This document shows positions 24,889-34,577 of a stretch of 64,000 nt of DNA, piece by piece. The notes under the pieces were generated by a model that was not told the DNA's origin, made no database searches, and worked only from the letters and a program-made list of their open reading frames with translations. The position numbers were made by a program, and so were the translations under genes. This stretch comes from Caloramator sp. E03 (GTDB lineage Bacteria; Bacillota; Clostridia; Clostridiales; Caloramatoraceae), in the NCBI RefSeq assembly GCF_006016075.1, contig NZ_CP040093.1:2583501-2647500 (forward strand). Reading direction: 5' to 3'. Each line of letters starts with the position of its first letter. Position 1 is the first letter of the stretch.

Positions 24889-25754
24889 ATATAATCCTCC
24901 TTTACAATATTTGTACCTGTATTTTGAATTATTCCATTTATTATGCTATGCTCATATTTTCCATTTAATATTTGTATGCACTTTGCACCATTTTCTATTG
25001 CGTAGATTCCACATTCAACTTTAGGAATCATTCCTCCACTTATTATTCCATCCTTTATTAATTTTTCAATTTCGCTTTTAGTAATAGAAGATATTAAGGT
25101 GTTTTTATCATTAACATCTGTACAAATTCCATCAACGTCTGTTAAAAGAATTAGTCTTTCTGCTGAAAGAGAAGCAGCAATATATGATGCAGCATAGTCA
25201 GCATTTATATTATAAGAATTTTCTTCATCATCACATCCAATAGGAGATATTATAGGAACGTAGTCTTTTCCTATTAAATCTAATAAAAATCCTTTGTTGA
25301 TTTTGACGATATCCCCTACAAAACCTATATCTATTTTTTTACCATCATTATATATATATTTTTTCTTTGCACGTATAAGCCTTGCATCCTTACCACTAAT
25401 ACCAATAGCTTTTATTCCGCTTTTGCAAAGGTTCATAGTAATCCTTTTATTTATAGTACCTGATAGAACCATTTCAGCAACTTCCATAACTTCCTTACTT
25501 GTGAATCTAAATCCATTTACGAATCTACTTTCAATACCAAGCTTCTTTAACATTGCTGATATTTCAGGCCCTCCACCGTGAACTATTACAATGTCAATTC
25601 CAATGTTCTTAAGAAAGAGAATATCCTCTACAAAAGATTTGTTAACGGAAGGGCTTTCCATAATGCTTCCACCATATTTTATAACGATAATCTTGTTTTT
25701 AAATTTTTTTAGCTGCGATATTTCTTCTGATTCTTTTTCATTAAAAAATTTCAT
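24870..25754 (-). CDS. argB: Acetylglutamate kinase
   Basis: A 294-residue amino-acid kinase: VIKYGGSIM, DIVIVHGGGPEISAMLKKLG, GISGKDARLI and ILLTDVDGICTD. It phosphorylates N-acetylglutamate and is the usual feedback-controlled step of arginine synthesis. The N-terminal extension (MKFFNEKESEEISQLKKF) resembles the helix found in arginine-inhibited hexameric forms, an inference. First gene of the leftward argBD unit. Confidence 0.95.
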   Translation of the reverse strand: MKFFNEKESEEISQLKKFKNKIIVIKYGGSIMESPSVNKSFVEDILFLKNIGIDIVIVHGGGPEISAMLKKLGIESRFVNGFRFTSKEVMEVAEMVLSGTINKRITMNLCKSGIKAIGISGKDARLIRAKKKYIYNDGKKIDIGFVGDIVKINKGFLLDLIGKDYVPIISPIGCDDEENSYNINADYAASYIAASLSAERLILLTDVDGICTDVNDKNTLISSITKSEIEKLIKDGIISGGMIPKVECGIYAIENGAKCIQILNGKYEHSIINGIIQNTGTNIVKEDYICQSAI

Positions 25755-25807
25755 TTAACATCTCCCCTTTATATTAGATGCTTATAATTATACTTTATTA
25801 TTAAAAA

Positions 25808-25855
25808 TTATTCAATAATGTATTGAAGTTTTTTGCATAATTATATATAATTCAT
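25808..25855. promoter_or_regulatory. argC promoter with overlapping ARG-box-like sites
   Basis: TTGAAG at 25823-25828, a 17-base spacer and TATAAT at 25846-25851 form a good promoter for argC. Two imperfect palindromes of ARG-box type overlap it: around 25808-25828 (ATTCAATAATGTATTGAA) and around 25834-25855 (GCATAATTATATATAATTCAT-like). Arginine-dependent repression by ArgR of both divergent units is likely. Confidence 0.5.
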
Positions 25856-25882
25856 TTATAAATATAATAAAGGGGTGATAAG

Positions 25883-26920
25883 GTGGTTAAAGTTGGCATA
25901 ATAGGTGCAACAGGCTATGCAGGCGAGAACCTGGTATATTTAATAAATATGCACCCAGAGGCAAAAATAGAATTTATGACATCTCATAATTATTCAGGGA
26001 TGATGTATTCTGATGTTTATAAAAATTACAACAGCTTTATACAGGATGTGTGTTTAAATGAAGATGACATTAAGGAAAAAATTAAATCAGTAGATGTTAT
26101 TTTTACAGCTCTTCCTCATGGTAAAAGCTTTGATATAGTTAAAATGGCTGTGGAAAATAATGTTAAAGTAATTGATTTAGGTGCAGATTTTAGGATTAAA
26201 GATGCATTTGTTTATGAAAAATGGTATAGAGTTGAGCATAAGTTACAGGAATATTTAAAACATGCAGTTTATGGGCTTCCAGAAGCTAATAAGGATAAAA
26301 TAAAGTCAGCAAAAGTTATTGCAAATCCAGGATGTTACCCAACCTCAATACTTCTTGGGCTTATGCCATCTTTAAAAGAAAAGATAATTGATGAGAATCT
26401 AATAATAATCGATTCAAAGTCAGGGGTTTCTGGTGCAGGTAGGTCAGCAAATATAGGAACACTCTTTTGTGAGTGTAGTGAATCAATTAAGGCTTATAAC
26501 GTTTTAGGGCACAGGCATACACCAGAGATAGAACAGGAACTTTCAAGTTTTGCTAATACAAGTGTAAATGTTATATTTACCCCGCATCTTGTTCCTATGA
26601 TAAGAGGAATATTATCAGTTTGCTATTGCAGGCTGAAAGAGGATATAAATGAGGAAAAAATCTATAGCTTGTATGAAAAGTATTATGAAAAAGAACCCTT
26701 TGTAAGGGTAGTTACATATCTTCCTGAAACAAGATATGTAAAAGGTTCAAATTTTTGTGATATTGCTATAAGAGTAGATGAAAGAACAAAAAGTTTAATT
26801 ATAATATCAGCCATAGATAATCTTATGAAGGGGGCAGCTGGGCAGGCTCTACAGAATATGAACCTTATGTTTGGGTTTGATGAGACGTTAGGATTAAAAT
26901 TTCCATCTATGGTGCCATAA
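25883..26920 (+). CDS. argC: N-acetyl-gamma-glutamyl-phosphate reductase
   Basis: A 345-residue enzyme: the N-terminal Rossmann loop VGIIGATGYAGENLV, the active-site cysteine in VIANPGCYPTS near residue 150, and FTPHLVPMIRGIL. It reduces acetylglutamyl phosphate, the step after ArgB. It is the first gene of the rightward unit and starts at GTG after AAGGGGTGATAAG. Confidence 0.95.
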   Translation: MVKVGIIGATGYAGENLVYLINMHPEAKIEFMTSHNYSGMMYSDVYKNYNSFIQDVCLNEDDIKEKIKSVDVIFTALPHGKSFDIVKMAVENNVKVIDLGADFRIKDAFVYEKWYRVEHKLQEYLKHAVYGLPEANKDKIKSAKVIANPGCYPTSILLGLMPSLKEKIIDENLIIIDSKSGVSGAGRSANIGTLFCECSESIKAYNVLGHRHTPEIEQELSSFANTSVNVIFTPHLVPMIRGILSVCYCRLKEDINEEKIYSLYEKYYEKEPFVRVVTYLPETRYVKGSNFCDIAIRVDERTKSLIIISAIDNLMKGAAGQALQNMNLMFGFDETLGLKFPSMVP

Positions 26921-26942
26921 AAATTAAGGAAAGGATGATAAT

Positions 26943-28160
26943 ATGAAAGTTTTAAATAATGCAACAATAACTGACGTACCAGGATTTTTGGCAGCAGGTA
27001 TACATTGCGGGATTAAAAAGAGTGGAAAAAAAGATTTGTGCATAATATACAGTGAGTACCCTTCTGTAGCTGCTGCAACTTTTACTACAAATAAGGTAAA
27101 GGCAGCCCCTATCTTGGTAAATATGGAGCATATAAAATCTGAATATATACGTGCAGTTGTTGTAAACAGTGGCGTTGCAAATGCATGTACAGGGGAAAAA
27201 GGAATAGATGATGCTTATGAAATGGCACAGATAACTTCAAAGGAATTTAATGTTAAAAAGAATGAAGTAATTGTTGCTTCAACAGGGGTTATAGGAACAT
27301 ATCTACCAATGGATATTATAAAAAGTGGAATTAAAAAAGCTTCAGCATGTATCTCAAAGAATGGAGGATTAGATGCAGCTGAGGCTATAATGACTACAGA
27401 TACTTTTATAAAAAAATGTACAGTTGAAATTGAAATCGATAATAAAAAGGTATTAATAAGCGGTATTGCAAAGGGATCAGGGATGATACATCCTAATATG
27501 GCTACTATGCTTTCTTTTGTTGTTACTAATGCTAACATATCAAAATCCATGCTTACAAAAGCGTTGAAAGAAAGCGTCAATGATTCATATAATATGATAT
27601 CTGTAGATGGAGATACAAGCACAAATGATATGGTTCTTGTACTTGCAAACGGACAGGCAGGTAATGAAATTATAGATAGTCAAGACAAAAATTATATAGA
27701 ATTTAAAAAGGCTCTTCATTATGTAAATTGTGAATTAGCAAAACAAATTGCAAAGGATGGGGAAGGAGCTACAAAACTTATAGAGGTTTGTGTTAATAAT
27801 GCAAAGACAATTGAAGATGCTAAGGTACTTGCAAAATCTGTTATAAAATCAAGCCTTGTAAAAGCTGCTTTCTTTGGAAGCGATGCAAATTGGGGAAGGA
27901 TAATATGCTCTCTTGGGTATTCAGGAGCTGATTTTAAACCTGAAAATGTCAGCATAAGTTTTAAGGGGCAAAAGGATGAGATTTGTATTGTTGAAAATGG
28001 AATGGGTACTGTCTTTGATGAAGGTGAGGCAAAAAAAATACTTGATGAAAATTATATTAAGGTAATAATTAATCTAAAGGATGGGGAATATAATGCAAAG
28101 GCCTGGGGCTGTGATTTATCTTATGATTATGTAAAAATAAACGGAAGCTATAGAAGCTAG
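26943..28160 (+). CDS. argJ: Glutamate/ornithine acetyltransferase
   Basis: A 405-residue Ntn-type hydrolase. The self-cleavage site is HPNMATMLSF (cleaved before Thr), and the N-terminal PGFLAAGIHCGIKKSGKKDL and VVVNSGVANACTGEKG are typical. It transfers acetyl from acetylornithine to glutamate, recycling the acetyl group; whether it is bifunctional cannot be read with certainty. No argF, argG or argH is in view, so the end of the pathway is elsewhere. Confidence 0.95.
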   Translation: MKVLNNATITDVPGFLAAGIHCGIKKSGKKDLCIIYSEYPSVAAATFTTNKVKAAPILVNMEHIKSEYIRAVVVNSGVANACTGEKGIDDAYEMAQITSKEFNVKKNEVIVASTGVIGTYLPMDIIKSGIKKASACISKNGGLDAAEAIMTTDTFIKKCTVEIEIDNKKVLISGIAKGSGMIHPNMATMLSFVVTNANISKSMLTKALKESVNDSYNMISVDGDTSTNDMVLVLANGQAGNEIIDSQDKNYIEFKKALHYVNCELAKQIAKDGEGATKLIEVCVNNAKTIEDAKVLAKSVIKSSLVKAAFFGSDANWGRIICSLGYSGADFKPENVSISFKGQKDEICIVENGMGTVFDEGEAKKILDENYIKVIINLKDGEYNAKAWGCDLSYDYVKINGSYRS

Positions 28161-28170
28161 AATAAATATG

Positions 28171-28212
28171 TCCTTATCAGCAAAGTTAATTGTTTGATAA
28201 GGACTTTTTATA
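28171..28212 (+). terminator. Terminator after argJ
   Basis: TCCTTATCA / TGATAAGGA stem followed by CTTTTTATAT. Confidence 0.75.
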
Positions 28213-28324
28213 TAATTGTATTTTGCATTGTTACTTTAAAAGTGTTTATAGTAAAATATGTAATAAGGTTTTTTATAATTTATAGGTAAGAGCAAAAATT
28301 ATAAAGATAAAAGGAGTGATGATT

Positions 28325-28981
28325 TTGTTATTAGAGCAGCAGAGAAAAAAGATAATAGAAATTGCATTAAGAGCACAAAATGAAAAACTTATAGTTTTAA
28401 CATTTGGTAATTTTAGTATAAGGGATAAGGAAACAGGTTATATATGTGTAACTCCAAGTGGTATGAATTATAAGGAGCTTGTACCTGAAGACATTGTTGT
28501 AGTTGATGAAAATTGTAATATAATTGATGGTAAAAGAAAGCCATCAATTGAAACACCTATGCATTGTGCTGTTTATAGGAAGAGAAAAGATGTAAACGGA
28601 ATAGTTCATACTCATTCAAGCTTTGCAACAGCTTGGGCATGTTGTGAACAGGATATTCCTTGCGTTGTTGCAGAAGTTGCGGCATTAATTGGAGGGGATA
28701 TTAAGTGTGCTCCATATAGGCCAATGGGGACAAATGAACTTGCAGATATTGTAGCTGAAACAATAGGAGATAATGATGCAGTTTTATTGGCAAAGCATGG
28801 AGCACTTGCAGTTGGACCAGATATAGAGATAGCTTTTACAAATGCAGTTGTTGTAGAAGAAGGGGCGAAAGTTGCTTATTATGCGAAAAGCATAGGAAAA
28901 CTTGAACCAATTCCACAAGAAGAATGCAGAGCATTAAGAAAAGCTACGATAGAAAAATACGGTCAAAAATATAATAAATAA
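28325..28981 (+). CDS. Class II aldolase (fuculose-/ribulose-phosphate aldolase or epimerase family)
   Basis: About 219 residues with zinc-ligand histidines in GIVHTHSSFATAW and LLAKHGALAVG, the N-terminal TFGNFSIRD and VTPSGMNYKEL phosphate-binding motif. The fold is shared by L-fuculose-1-phosphate aldolase, ribulose-5-phosphate 4-epimerase and MtnB. The exact substrate is unclear; it stands alone, with no sugar kinase nearby. The start is probably TTG at 28325, eight bases after AGGAG; ATG 28319 and GTG 28316 crowd that site. Confidence 0.85.
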   Translation: MLLEQQRKKIIEIALRAQNEKLIVLTFGNFSIRDKETGYICVTPSGMNYKELVPEDIVVVDENCNIIDGKRKPSIETPMHCAVYRKRKDVNGIVHTHSSFATAWACCEQDIPCVVAEVAALIGGDIKCAPYRPMGTNELADIVAETIGDNDAVLLAKHGALAVGPDIEIAFTNAVVVEEGAKVAYYAKSIGKLEPIPQEECRALRKATIEKYGQKYNK

Positions 28982-29010
28982 TATAATAAAAAAGTATAAT
29001 TATAATTAAA

Positions 29011-29041
29011 GCCCCTATCTAAAAGATTAGGGGCCTTAATT
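29011..29041 (+). terminator. Terminator after the class II aldolase
   Basis: GCCCCTA / TAGGGGC stem with an A-rich loop, followed by CTTAATT. Confidence 0.7.
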
Positions 29042-29091
29042 AAGTGAACTATCCCAATTATAGAAGTGGGCGACTTCTGTCATTGATTATG

Positions 29092-30612
29092 TTAAAATAG
29101 TTTAACTGTGTCTTCATATTTTTTGAGGAAATTATTTATTTTTTCTTTAATAATGTCGCATCCACCGATAACATCAGATTCAATATTTAATACCAATAGT
29201 GGTTCGTGTAAAGACATTCTTAAAAGGAACCAACCTTTTTCTTCATCACAGTTCACTCTAATTCCTTCATAGTTTTTAGGCACTATATTCCATCCATTGA
29301 TTGTATTACAATATTCCTTTAAATCATCAATAATCATTTTGCCAATTACTTTAAAATCTTCTGAAAGAATCTGTGATCTGAATTCTTTTGATTCTAAAGG
29401 CTGTTTAAGGTTTTTTATAAGATCATAAAGTAACTTGTTCTCTTTTTTAAGTTTAATGTATTTAGAAATTATCTTACAAACAAGATATGCACCATCATCG
29501 AGGAAATAGTTCTCCTTAAGTGCAGCATGACCTGATGTTTCTATTGCTAAACAACATTCTTCACCGCTTTCGTTTAGCCTTATAGCTTCGTTAATAACGT
29601 TTCTATATCCTCTTTTAAATCTGTGATGCTTTCCTTTTAAATCCTCTTCAATAAACTTTGTAAGCCCGTTTGATGTTACTGAATCAGTTACAATTGTTGA
29701 ATTTGGGTTTTCTTCAAGTACAATTGCAGATAGTAAAGCAATAAGGTTATTTCTATTTATTTCATTTCCTCTTTCATCTATTATTGCGGCTCTATCAACA
29801 TCTGTATCGAATATAATCCCTAAATCAGCTTTGCTTTTTAAAACAGCTTCTTTAATTGATGCAATAGCTTCTTTTGATTCTGGATTTGGTATATGCCCAG
29901 GAAAATTTCCATCGGGCTCTAAATATTGACTTCCTTCAATATCTGCTCCTAATCTTTTTAGTACTTTATGAGCAAAAAATCCTCCTACTCCATTTCCTGC
30001 ATCTACTATTATTTTTGAACCCTTAAGCAACTGGGCTTTGTTTAAATCATCCTTAAAGTCTTTTATAATTACATTATATAAATGATCACTATATATATCT
30101 AATAAATCCTTTGCAACAACATTTTTGCTGTATGTAATATTTTCGAATTTTTTATTGTTATATATATCTGTTGCAATTTCAATGATTTTTTCTAAATCTT
30201 CTTTATTAATACCTCCATCTATTGTAAAAAACTTCATTCCATTATACATATATGGCAAATGGCTCGCAGTAATCATTATTGATCCGTCACATTTAAATTC
30301 GTCAAATATTGTTGTCATAAACATTGAAGGAGTAGAACTTAATCCACAATCATAAACTAAAGCGTTTGTTTTACAAAGACCATCTATTGCTGCATCTTTT
30401 AAATCGGGACCTGATAGTCTTGAGTCCATTCCTACAGCAATTTTAAGTTCATCAGTATTTTTATTGCATTTTTCAGATACCCATACTGAAAAAGCAGTTG
30501 ATAAAAGATTAACAATATCCTTGTCTAATGTTACATTTATTCCTTCTTTATTTGTAAGTGCAACTCCCCTGATATCAGTACCATTCATTAATTTTCTTAA
30601 GTCCTGATTCAT
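29092..30612 (-). CDS. Phosphoglucomutase/phosphomannomutase
   Basis: A 506-residue alpha-D-phosphohexomutase. The catalytic phosphoserine lies in ITASHLPYMYNGMKFF, the metal loop is FDTDVDRAAI, and the sugar-specificity region has AIETSGHAALKENY. It interconverts hexose-1- and 6-phosphates for surface sugars or glycogen; PGM versus PMM choice cannot be made. AGGAGG precedes the ATG. Confidence 0.88.
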   Translation of the reverse strand: MNQDLRKLMNGTDIRGVALTNKEGINVTLDKDIVNLLSTAFSVWVSEKCNKNTDELKIAVGMDSRLSGPDLKDAAIDGLCKTNALVYDCGLSSTPSMFMTTIFDEFKCDGSIMITASHLPYMYNGMKFFTIDGGINKEDLEKIIEIATDIYNNKKFENITYSKNVVAKDLLDIYSDHLYNVIIKDFKDDLNKAQLLKGSKIIVDAGNGVGGFFAHKVLKRLGADIEGSQYLEPDGNFPGHIPNPESKEAIASIKEAVLKSKADLGIIFDTDVDRAAIIDERGNEINRNNLIALLSAIVLEENPNSTIVTDSVTSNGLTKFIEEDLKGKHHRFKRGYRNVINEAIRLNESGEECCLAIETSGHAALKENYFLDDGAYLVCKIISKYIKLKKENKLLYDLIKNLKQPLESKEFRSQILSEDFKVIGKMIIDDLKEYCNTINGWNIVPKNYEGIRVNCDEEKGWFLLRMSLHEPLLVLNIESDVIGGCDIIKEKINNFLKKYEDTVKLF

Positions 30613-30988
30613 AAATATAACCTCCTAAATATCAGTAATTATTATAAAATCCTGCTGAACAAATTAATTATAACATAAAATTTATCTATCAAAAATCTTT
30701 TAAATATAATAAAGTTAAAAAAAAATTTAAATTTATAAATTTCTTTATTTTGTTATTGTTTTTACAAATTAATATAATAGAATAAAGTGAGAATAATAGA
30801 TATTTTATGAATATATTATCATACTTTGAGAAATATAATATAAGATATTTTATTAAAATCTATATGAAAAACAGTTTTAATTACTTTATTAGTCTTTATG
30901 TCATTTATAGCAAGACTTTTATAATTTAGATTTTACTGCTATAATATAAATGATTGTCTAAATAATATTTATACAAAGGAGGTTTAAC
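30613..30988 (+). other. AT-rich gap with probable transketolase promoter
   Basis: About 375 bases without a gene between the divergent phosphohexomutase and transketolase genes. TATAAT near 30940 (in GCTATAATATAAATG) is a likely -10 for the transketolase operon; its -35 is weak. No riboswitch-like conserved core was recognised. Confidence 0.35.
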
Positions 30989-31819
30989 ATGGCAAGGGAC
31001 ATCGAAAATCTGAAGAAAACCGCAAACACAATAAGGCAGGATATAATCAAGATGCTTGCTGAATCAGCATCAGGGCATCCAGGTGGTTCACTTTCAGCAG
31101 TTGAAATTTTAACAGCACTTTATTTTAGTGAAATGAAAATTGATCCTAAAAACCCAGGATGGGAAGAAAGGGATAGATTCGTTCTTTCAAAAGGTCATGC
31201 TGCTCCTGTTCTTTATGCATCTCTTGCAGAGAGAGGATACTTTGAAAAAAGTCATCTCGTAACTTTAAGAAAGATTGGTTCAATGCTTCAAGGTCACCCA
31301 AATATGAATGATACTCCCGGTGTTGATATGTCAACTGGCTCATTAGGTCAAGGCCTTTCAGTGGCAAATGGTATGGCGCTTTCTGGAAAGCTTGACAAAA
31401 AAGATTATAGAGTATATGTACTCCTTGGAGATGGGGAAATTGAGGAAGGTCAAGTATGGGAAGCTGCAATGACTTCAGCTCATTATAAACTTGACAATTT
31501 AACAGCTTTTGTTGATTTTAACGGATTACAAATTGATGGACCAGTAAATGAAGTTATGAATCCAACACCAATTGGAGATAAATTTAAAGCCTTTGGATGG
31601 CATGTAATAGAAATAGATGGACATGATTTTAATCAAATTTTCAATGCAATAGATGAAGCAAAGAATACAAAGGAAAAGCCAACTGTAATAGTAGCAAAGA
31701 CAGTTAAGGGAAAAGGAGTAAGTTTTATGGAAAATGTTGCTTCATGGCATGGAACTGCTCCAAGCAAGGAACAGGCAGAAAAGGCTTTAGAAGAGTTAGG
31801 AGGTGCGATAAATGGCTAA
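30989..31819 (+). CDS. Transketolase, N-terminal subunit
   Basis: A 276-residue ThDP-binding subunit: SASGHPGGSLSAVEIL, FVLSKGHAAPVLYA, STGSLGQGLSVANGMAL and the ThDP motif LLGDGEIEEGQVWEA...VDFNGLQIDG. In clostridia and archaea transketolase is split into two proteins. It moves two-carbon units in the pentose phosphate pathway. It overlaps the C-terminal subunit gene by eight bases. AAAGGAGG precedes the ATG. Confidence 0.95.
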   Translation: MARDIENLKKTANTIRQDIIKMLAESASGHPGGSLSAVEILTALYFSEMKIDPKNPGWEERDRFVLSKGHAAPVLYASLAERGYFEKSHLVTLRKIGSMLQGHPNMNDTPGVDMSTGSLGQGLSVANGMALSGKLDKKDYRVYVLLGDGEIEEGQVWEAAMTSAHYKLDNLTAFVDFNGLQIDGPVNEVMNPTPIGDKFKAFGWHVIEIDGHDFNQIFNAIDEAKNTKEKPTVIVAKTVKGKGVSFMENVASWHGTAPSKEQAEKALEELGGAING

Positions 31820-32753
31820 TCTTGCAACAAGAGAGGCTTATGGTAAGGCTCTTGTAGAGCTTGGTAAGGAAAACAAAGATGTTGTTGTATTAGATGCAGA
31901 CCTTTCAAAATCAACAAAGACTGCTGATTTTGCAAAGGCTTTTCCAGATAGATTTTTCAATATGGGTATAGCAGAAGGAGACATGATGGCAACAGCAGCA
32001 GGATTTGCAACTTGTGGTAAAATTCCTTTTGCAAGTACCTTTGCAATATTTGCATCAGGTAGAGCCTTTGAACAGATAAGAAATTCAATATGTTATCCTG
32101 AACTTAATGTAAAGGTTGTAGCAACCCACGCAGGACTTACTGTTGGAGAAGATGGTGCAACTCATCAATCTGTTGAGGATTTAGCTATAATGAGGGCAAT
32201 CCCAAATATGACAGTAATTTGTCCTTGTGATGATGTTGAAACTATGGCTGCAATTAAAGAAGTTGCTGCAATGAAAGGGCCTGTATATATAAGGCTTGGT
32301 CGTTCATCGGTTCCTACTTTAAATAATGAGGCTGATTATAAATTTGAAATAGGAAAAGCTGTAACATTAAGAGAGGGAAAAGATGTAACAATATTTGCAA
32401 CAGGTATTATGGTAAGCGAGGCTCTAAAGGCTGCTGATTTACTTGAAAAACAAGGAATAGATGCTCAAGTAATTAACATACATACTATAAAACCAATAGA
32501 TGAAAAGGCAGTAATTGAAGCAGCTAAAAAGACTGGTGCTGTTGTAACTTGTGAAGAGCACAGCGTGGTAGGAGGACTTGGAAGTGCAGTATGCGAGGTG
32601 CTATCTGAATACTGTCCTGTACCAGTAAAAAGAGTTGGAGTTATGGATATGTTTGGTGAATCAGGAAAACCAGCTGAGCTTTTAAAGGAATATGGACTTA
32701 CAGCAGAGAATATAGTTGAAGCTGCAAAGGCTGTTGTAGAAAACAAAAAGTGA
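31812..32753 (+). CDS. Transketolase, C-terminal subunit
   Basis: A 313-residue partner subunit: ATREAYGKALVELG, RFFNMGIAEGDMMATAAGFATCGKIPF, and VVATHAGLTVGEDGATHQSVEDLAIMR of the pyrimidine-binding domain, then the C-terminal transketolase domain. With the N-terminal subunit it forms the complete enzyme. Confidence 0.95.
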   Translation: MANLATREAYGKALVELGKENKDVVVLDADLSKSTKTADFAKAFPDRFFNMGIAEGDMMATAAGFATCGKIPFASTFAIFASGRAFEQIRNSICYPELNVKVVATHAGLTVGEDGATHQSVEDLAIMRAIPNMTVICPCDDVETMAAIKEVAAMKGPVYIRLGRSSVPTLNNEADYKFEIGKAVTLREGKDVTIFATGIMVSEALKAADLLEKQGIDAQVINIHTIKPIDEKAVIEAAKKTGAVVTCEEHSVVGGLGSAVCEVLSEYCPVPVKRVGVMDMFGESGKPAELLKEYGLTAENIVEAAKAVVENKK

Positions 32754-32774
32754 TATAATTAACCTATTTAATAG

Positions 32775-32811
32775 GCAGATAGCTTTAATGCTGTCTGCTT
32801 AATTTTTTTAT
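32775..32811 (+). terminator. Terminator after split transketolase
   Basis: GCAGATAGC pairs with GCTGTCTGC (one G-U), followed by TTAATTTTTTTA. Confidence 0.8.
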
Positions 32812-32890
32812 TATCCTTTCTCCTTGTAATTAACTATCTTTTATGATATATGTATATATACAGGTATAATGCATAAAAGTAGGTGATACT

Positions 32891-33745
32891 GTGAAAAAAG
32901 CTTTTAAGGAATATATTTTAATAACTTTTGGAATTATTTTAGTTGCAATAGGAATATATTATTTTCTTGTGCCAAACAACCTTGCTGCTGGTGGAGTTAG
33001 TGGTCTTGCAATAGTTATAAATAACTTTGTACCTGCTATACCAGTAGGACTTTTGATGCTTGTAATGAATATTATACTTTTTATTGTAGCCTTTATTTTC
33101 ATAGGTGCAAATTTTGGAGCTAAAACAATTTACTCAAGCTTAGGTCTATCAGGAATAATATGGTTTTTAGAAAAGTTCTATCCAATTAAAAATCCTGTTA
33201 CAGATGATATTTTTTTAAATTTAATATTTGGAATTTTAATAGGTGGAGTTGGAATGGGAATAGTATTCAATCAAAATGCTTCTACCGGTGGAACGGATAT
33301 AATAGCAAAGATAATAAATAAGTTTTTCCATGTAAATATAGGTAAAGCTCTTTTAATGTCAGATTTTTTGATTACACTTATGGCAGGGTATGCATTTGGA
33401 ATTAAAGTTGCTATGTATGCTCTTCTTGGTGTTATAATAAATGGCTTTGTAATTGATGAGGTAATCCAGGGTATATCTATTTGTAAACAGGTTATGATTA
33501 TAAGCTCAAAGGGTGAAGAAATTAAAAACTATATAATGAATGAGCTTGGCAGAGGAGTAACTCTTTATGAGGCAAAAGGTGGATATACTAAGGAGAAAAA
33601 AGAGGTTATAATGACAATAGTCAGCAGAAGAGAATTTATTAAGATTAGAGAGTTTATTATGGATGTAGATAAGAGGGCATTCATTTCTGTTAATAATGTG
33701 CATGAAGTTTTAGGTGAAGGATTTAAAGAAATAGATGAAATATGA
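32891..33745 (+). CDS. YitT-family membrane protein (DUF161 + DUF2179)
   Basis: A 284-residue protein with about five or six transmembrane helices in the first 200 residues, including NNLAAGGVSGLAIVINN and QNASTGGTDIIAKIINK, then a soluble DUF2179 domain (YIMNELGRGVTLYEAKGGYTKEKKEVIMTI). Function unsettled. In Bacillus the homologue YvjA also sits just before ftsEX, so the gene order is ancient. GTG start after AGTAGGTGA. Confidence 0.85.
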   Translation: MKKAFKEYILITFGIILVAIGIYYFLVPNNLAAGGVSGLAIVINNFVPAIPVGLLMLVMNIILFIVAFIFIGANFGAKTIYSSLGLSGIIWFLEKFYPIKNPVTDDIFLNLIFGILIGGVGMGIVFNQNASTGGTDIIAKIINKFFHVNIGKALLMSDFLITLMAGYAFGIKVAMYALLGVIINGFVIDEVIQGISICKQVMIISSKGEEIKNYIMNELGRGVTLYEAKGGYTKEKKEVIMTIVSRREFIKIREFIMDVDKRAFISVNNVHEVLGEGFKEIDEI

Positions 33746-33746
33746 T

Positions 33747-33782
33747 AAAACCTGATAAAATTTGTCAGGTTTTAATTTTTTA
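33747..33782 (+). terminator. Terminator between the YitT-like gene and ftsE
   Basis: AAAACCTGA / TCAGGTTTT stem followed by TAATTTTTTATT. Confidence 0.75.
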
Positions 33783-33890
33783 TTAAAAAATAGTCAAAAA
33801 GAATAATTTTATGTTATTATATTAAATATAAGCAGAAGCATGTTGAAATATTATATGCTATATAAATTTTCATTAGGGGAGTTGTTCTTA

Positions 33891-34577
33891 ATGATAGAAT
33901 TTAAAAATGTTTCCAAGGTCTATAAAAATAATCATATAGCTATATCGAATGTTTCGATAAATATACATAAAGGAGAATTTGTTTTTTTGGTTGGGCCAAG
34001 TGGTGCAGGAAAGTCAACATTTGTTAAATTACTTTTAAAAGAGATAGAACCAACAAGCGGGGATATATTCGTTAATGAAATAAAAGTTAATGGATTGAAA
34101 AGAAGAGAAGTTCCATTCTACAGAAGGAATATAGGTATAGTATTTCAAGACTTTAGACTTTTACAGGATATGACTGTGTTTGAAAATGTTGCTTTTGCAA
34201 TGCAGGTTGTAGAAGCTGGACACAGGGAGATTAAAAAGAGGGTTCCACATATGTTGTCTATTGTTGGGCTTCATGGTAAAGCTAATTTATATCCTCATCA
34301 GCTTTCAGGAGGAGAACAGCAAAGAGTTGCTCTTGCAAGAGCTCTTGCAAATAATCCAGGGATACTTATTTGTGATGAGCCTACAGGAAATCTTGACCCT
34401 GATACAGCATGGGGAATAATGGAGCTATTAAATGATATAAATAAATCAGGGACAACCATAGTTATGGCTACACATGCAAAAGAAATAGTTGATAAAATGA
34501 AAAAAAGGGTTGTAGCTATTGAAAAGGGAGTAATAATAAGAGATCAACAAAGAGGTGTTTATGGCTATGAAGATTAG
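33891..34577 (+). CDS. ftsE: Cell-division ATP-binding protein FtsE
   Basis: A 228-residue ABC ATPase: Walker A GPSGAGKST, signature LSGGEQQRVALARAL, Walker B ILICDEPTGNLD and the switch ATHAKEI. With FtsX it regulates peptidoglycan hydrolases from the membrane. ATG 33891 lies after AGGGGAG; an in-frame start at 33840 lacks a site. It overlaps ftsX. Confidence 0.95.
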   Translation: MIEFKNVSKVYKNNHIAISNVSINIHKGEFVFLVGPSGAGKSTFVKLLLKEIEPTSGDIFVNEIKVNGLKRREVPFYRRNIGIVFQDFRLLQDMTVFENVAFAMQVVEAGHREIKKRVPHMLSIVGLHGKANLYPHQLSGGEQQRVALARALANNPGILICDEPTGNLDPDTAWGIMELLNDINKSGTTIVMATHAKEIVDKMKKRVVAIEKGVIIRDQQRGVYGYED

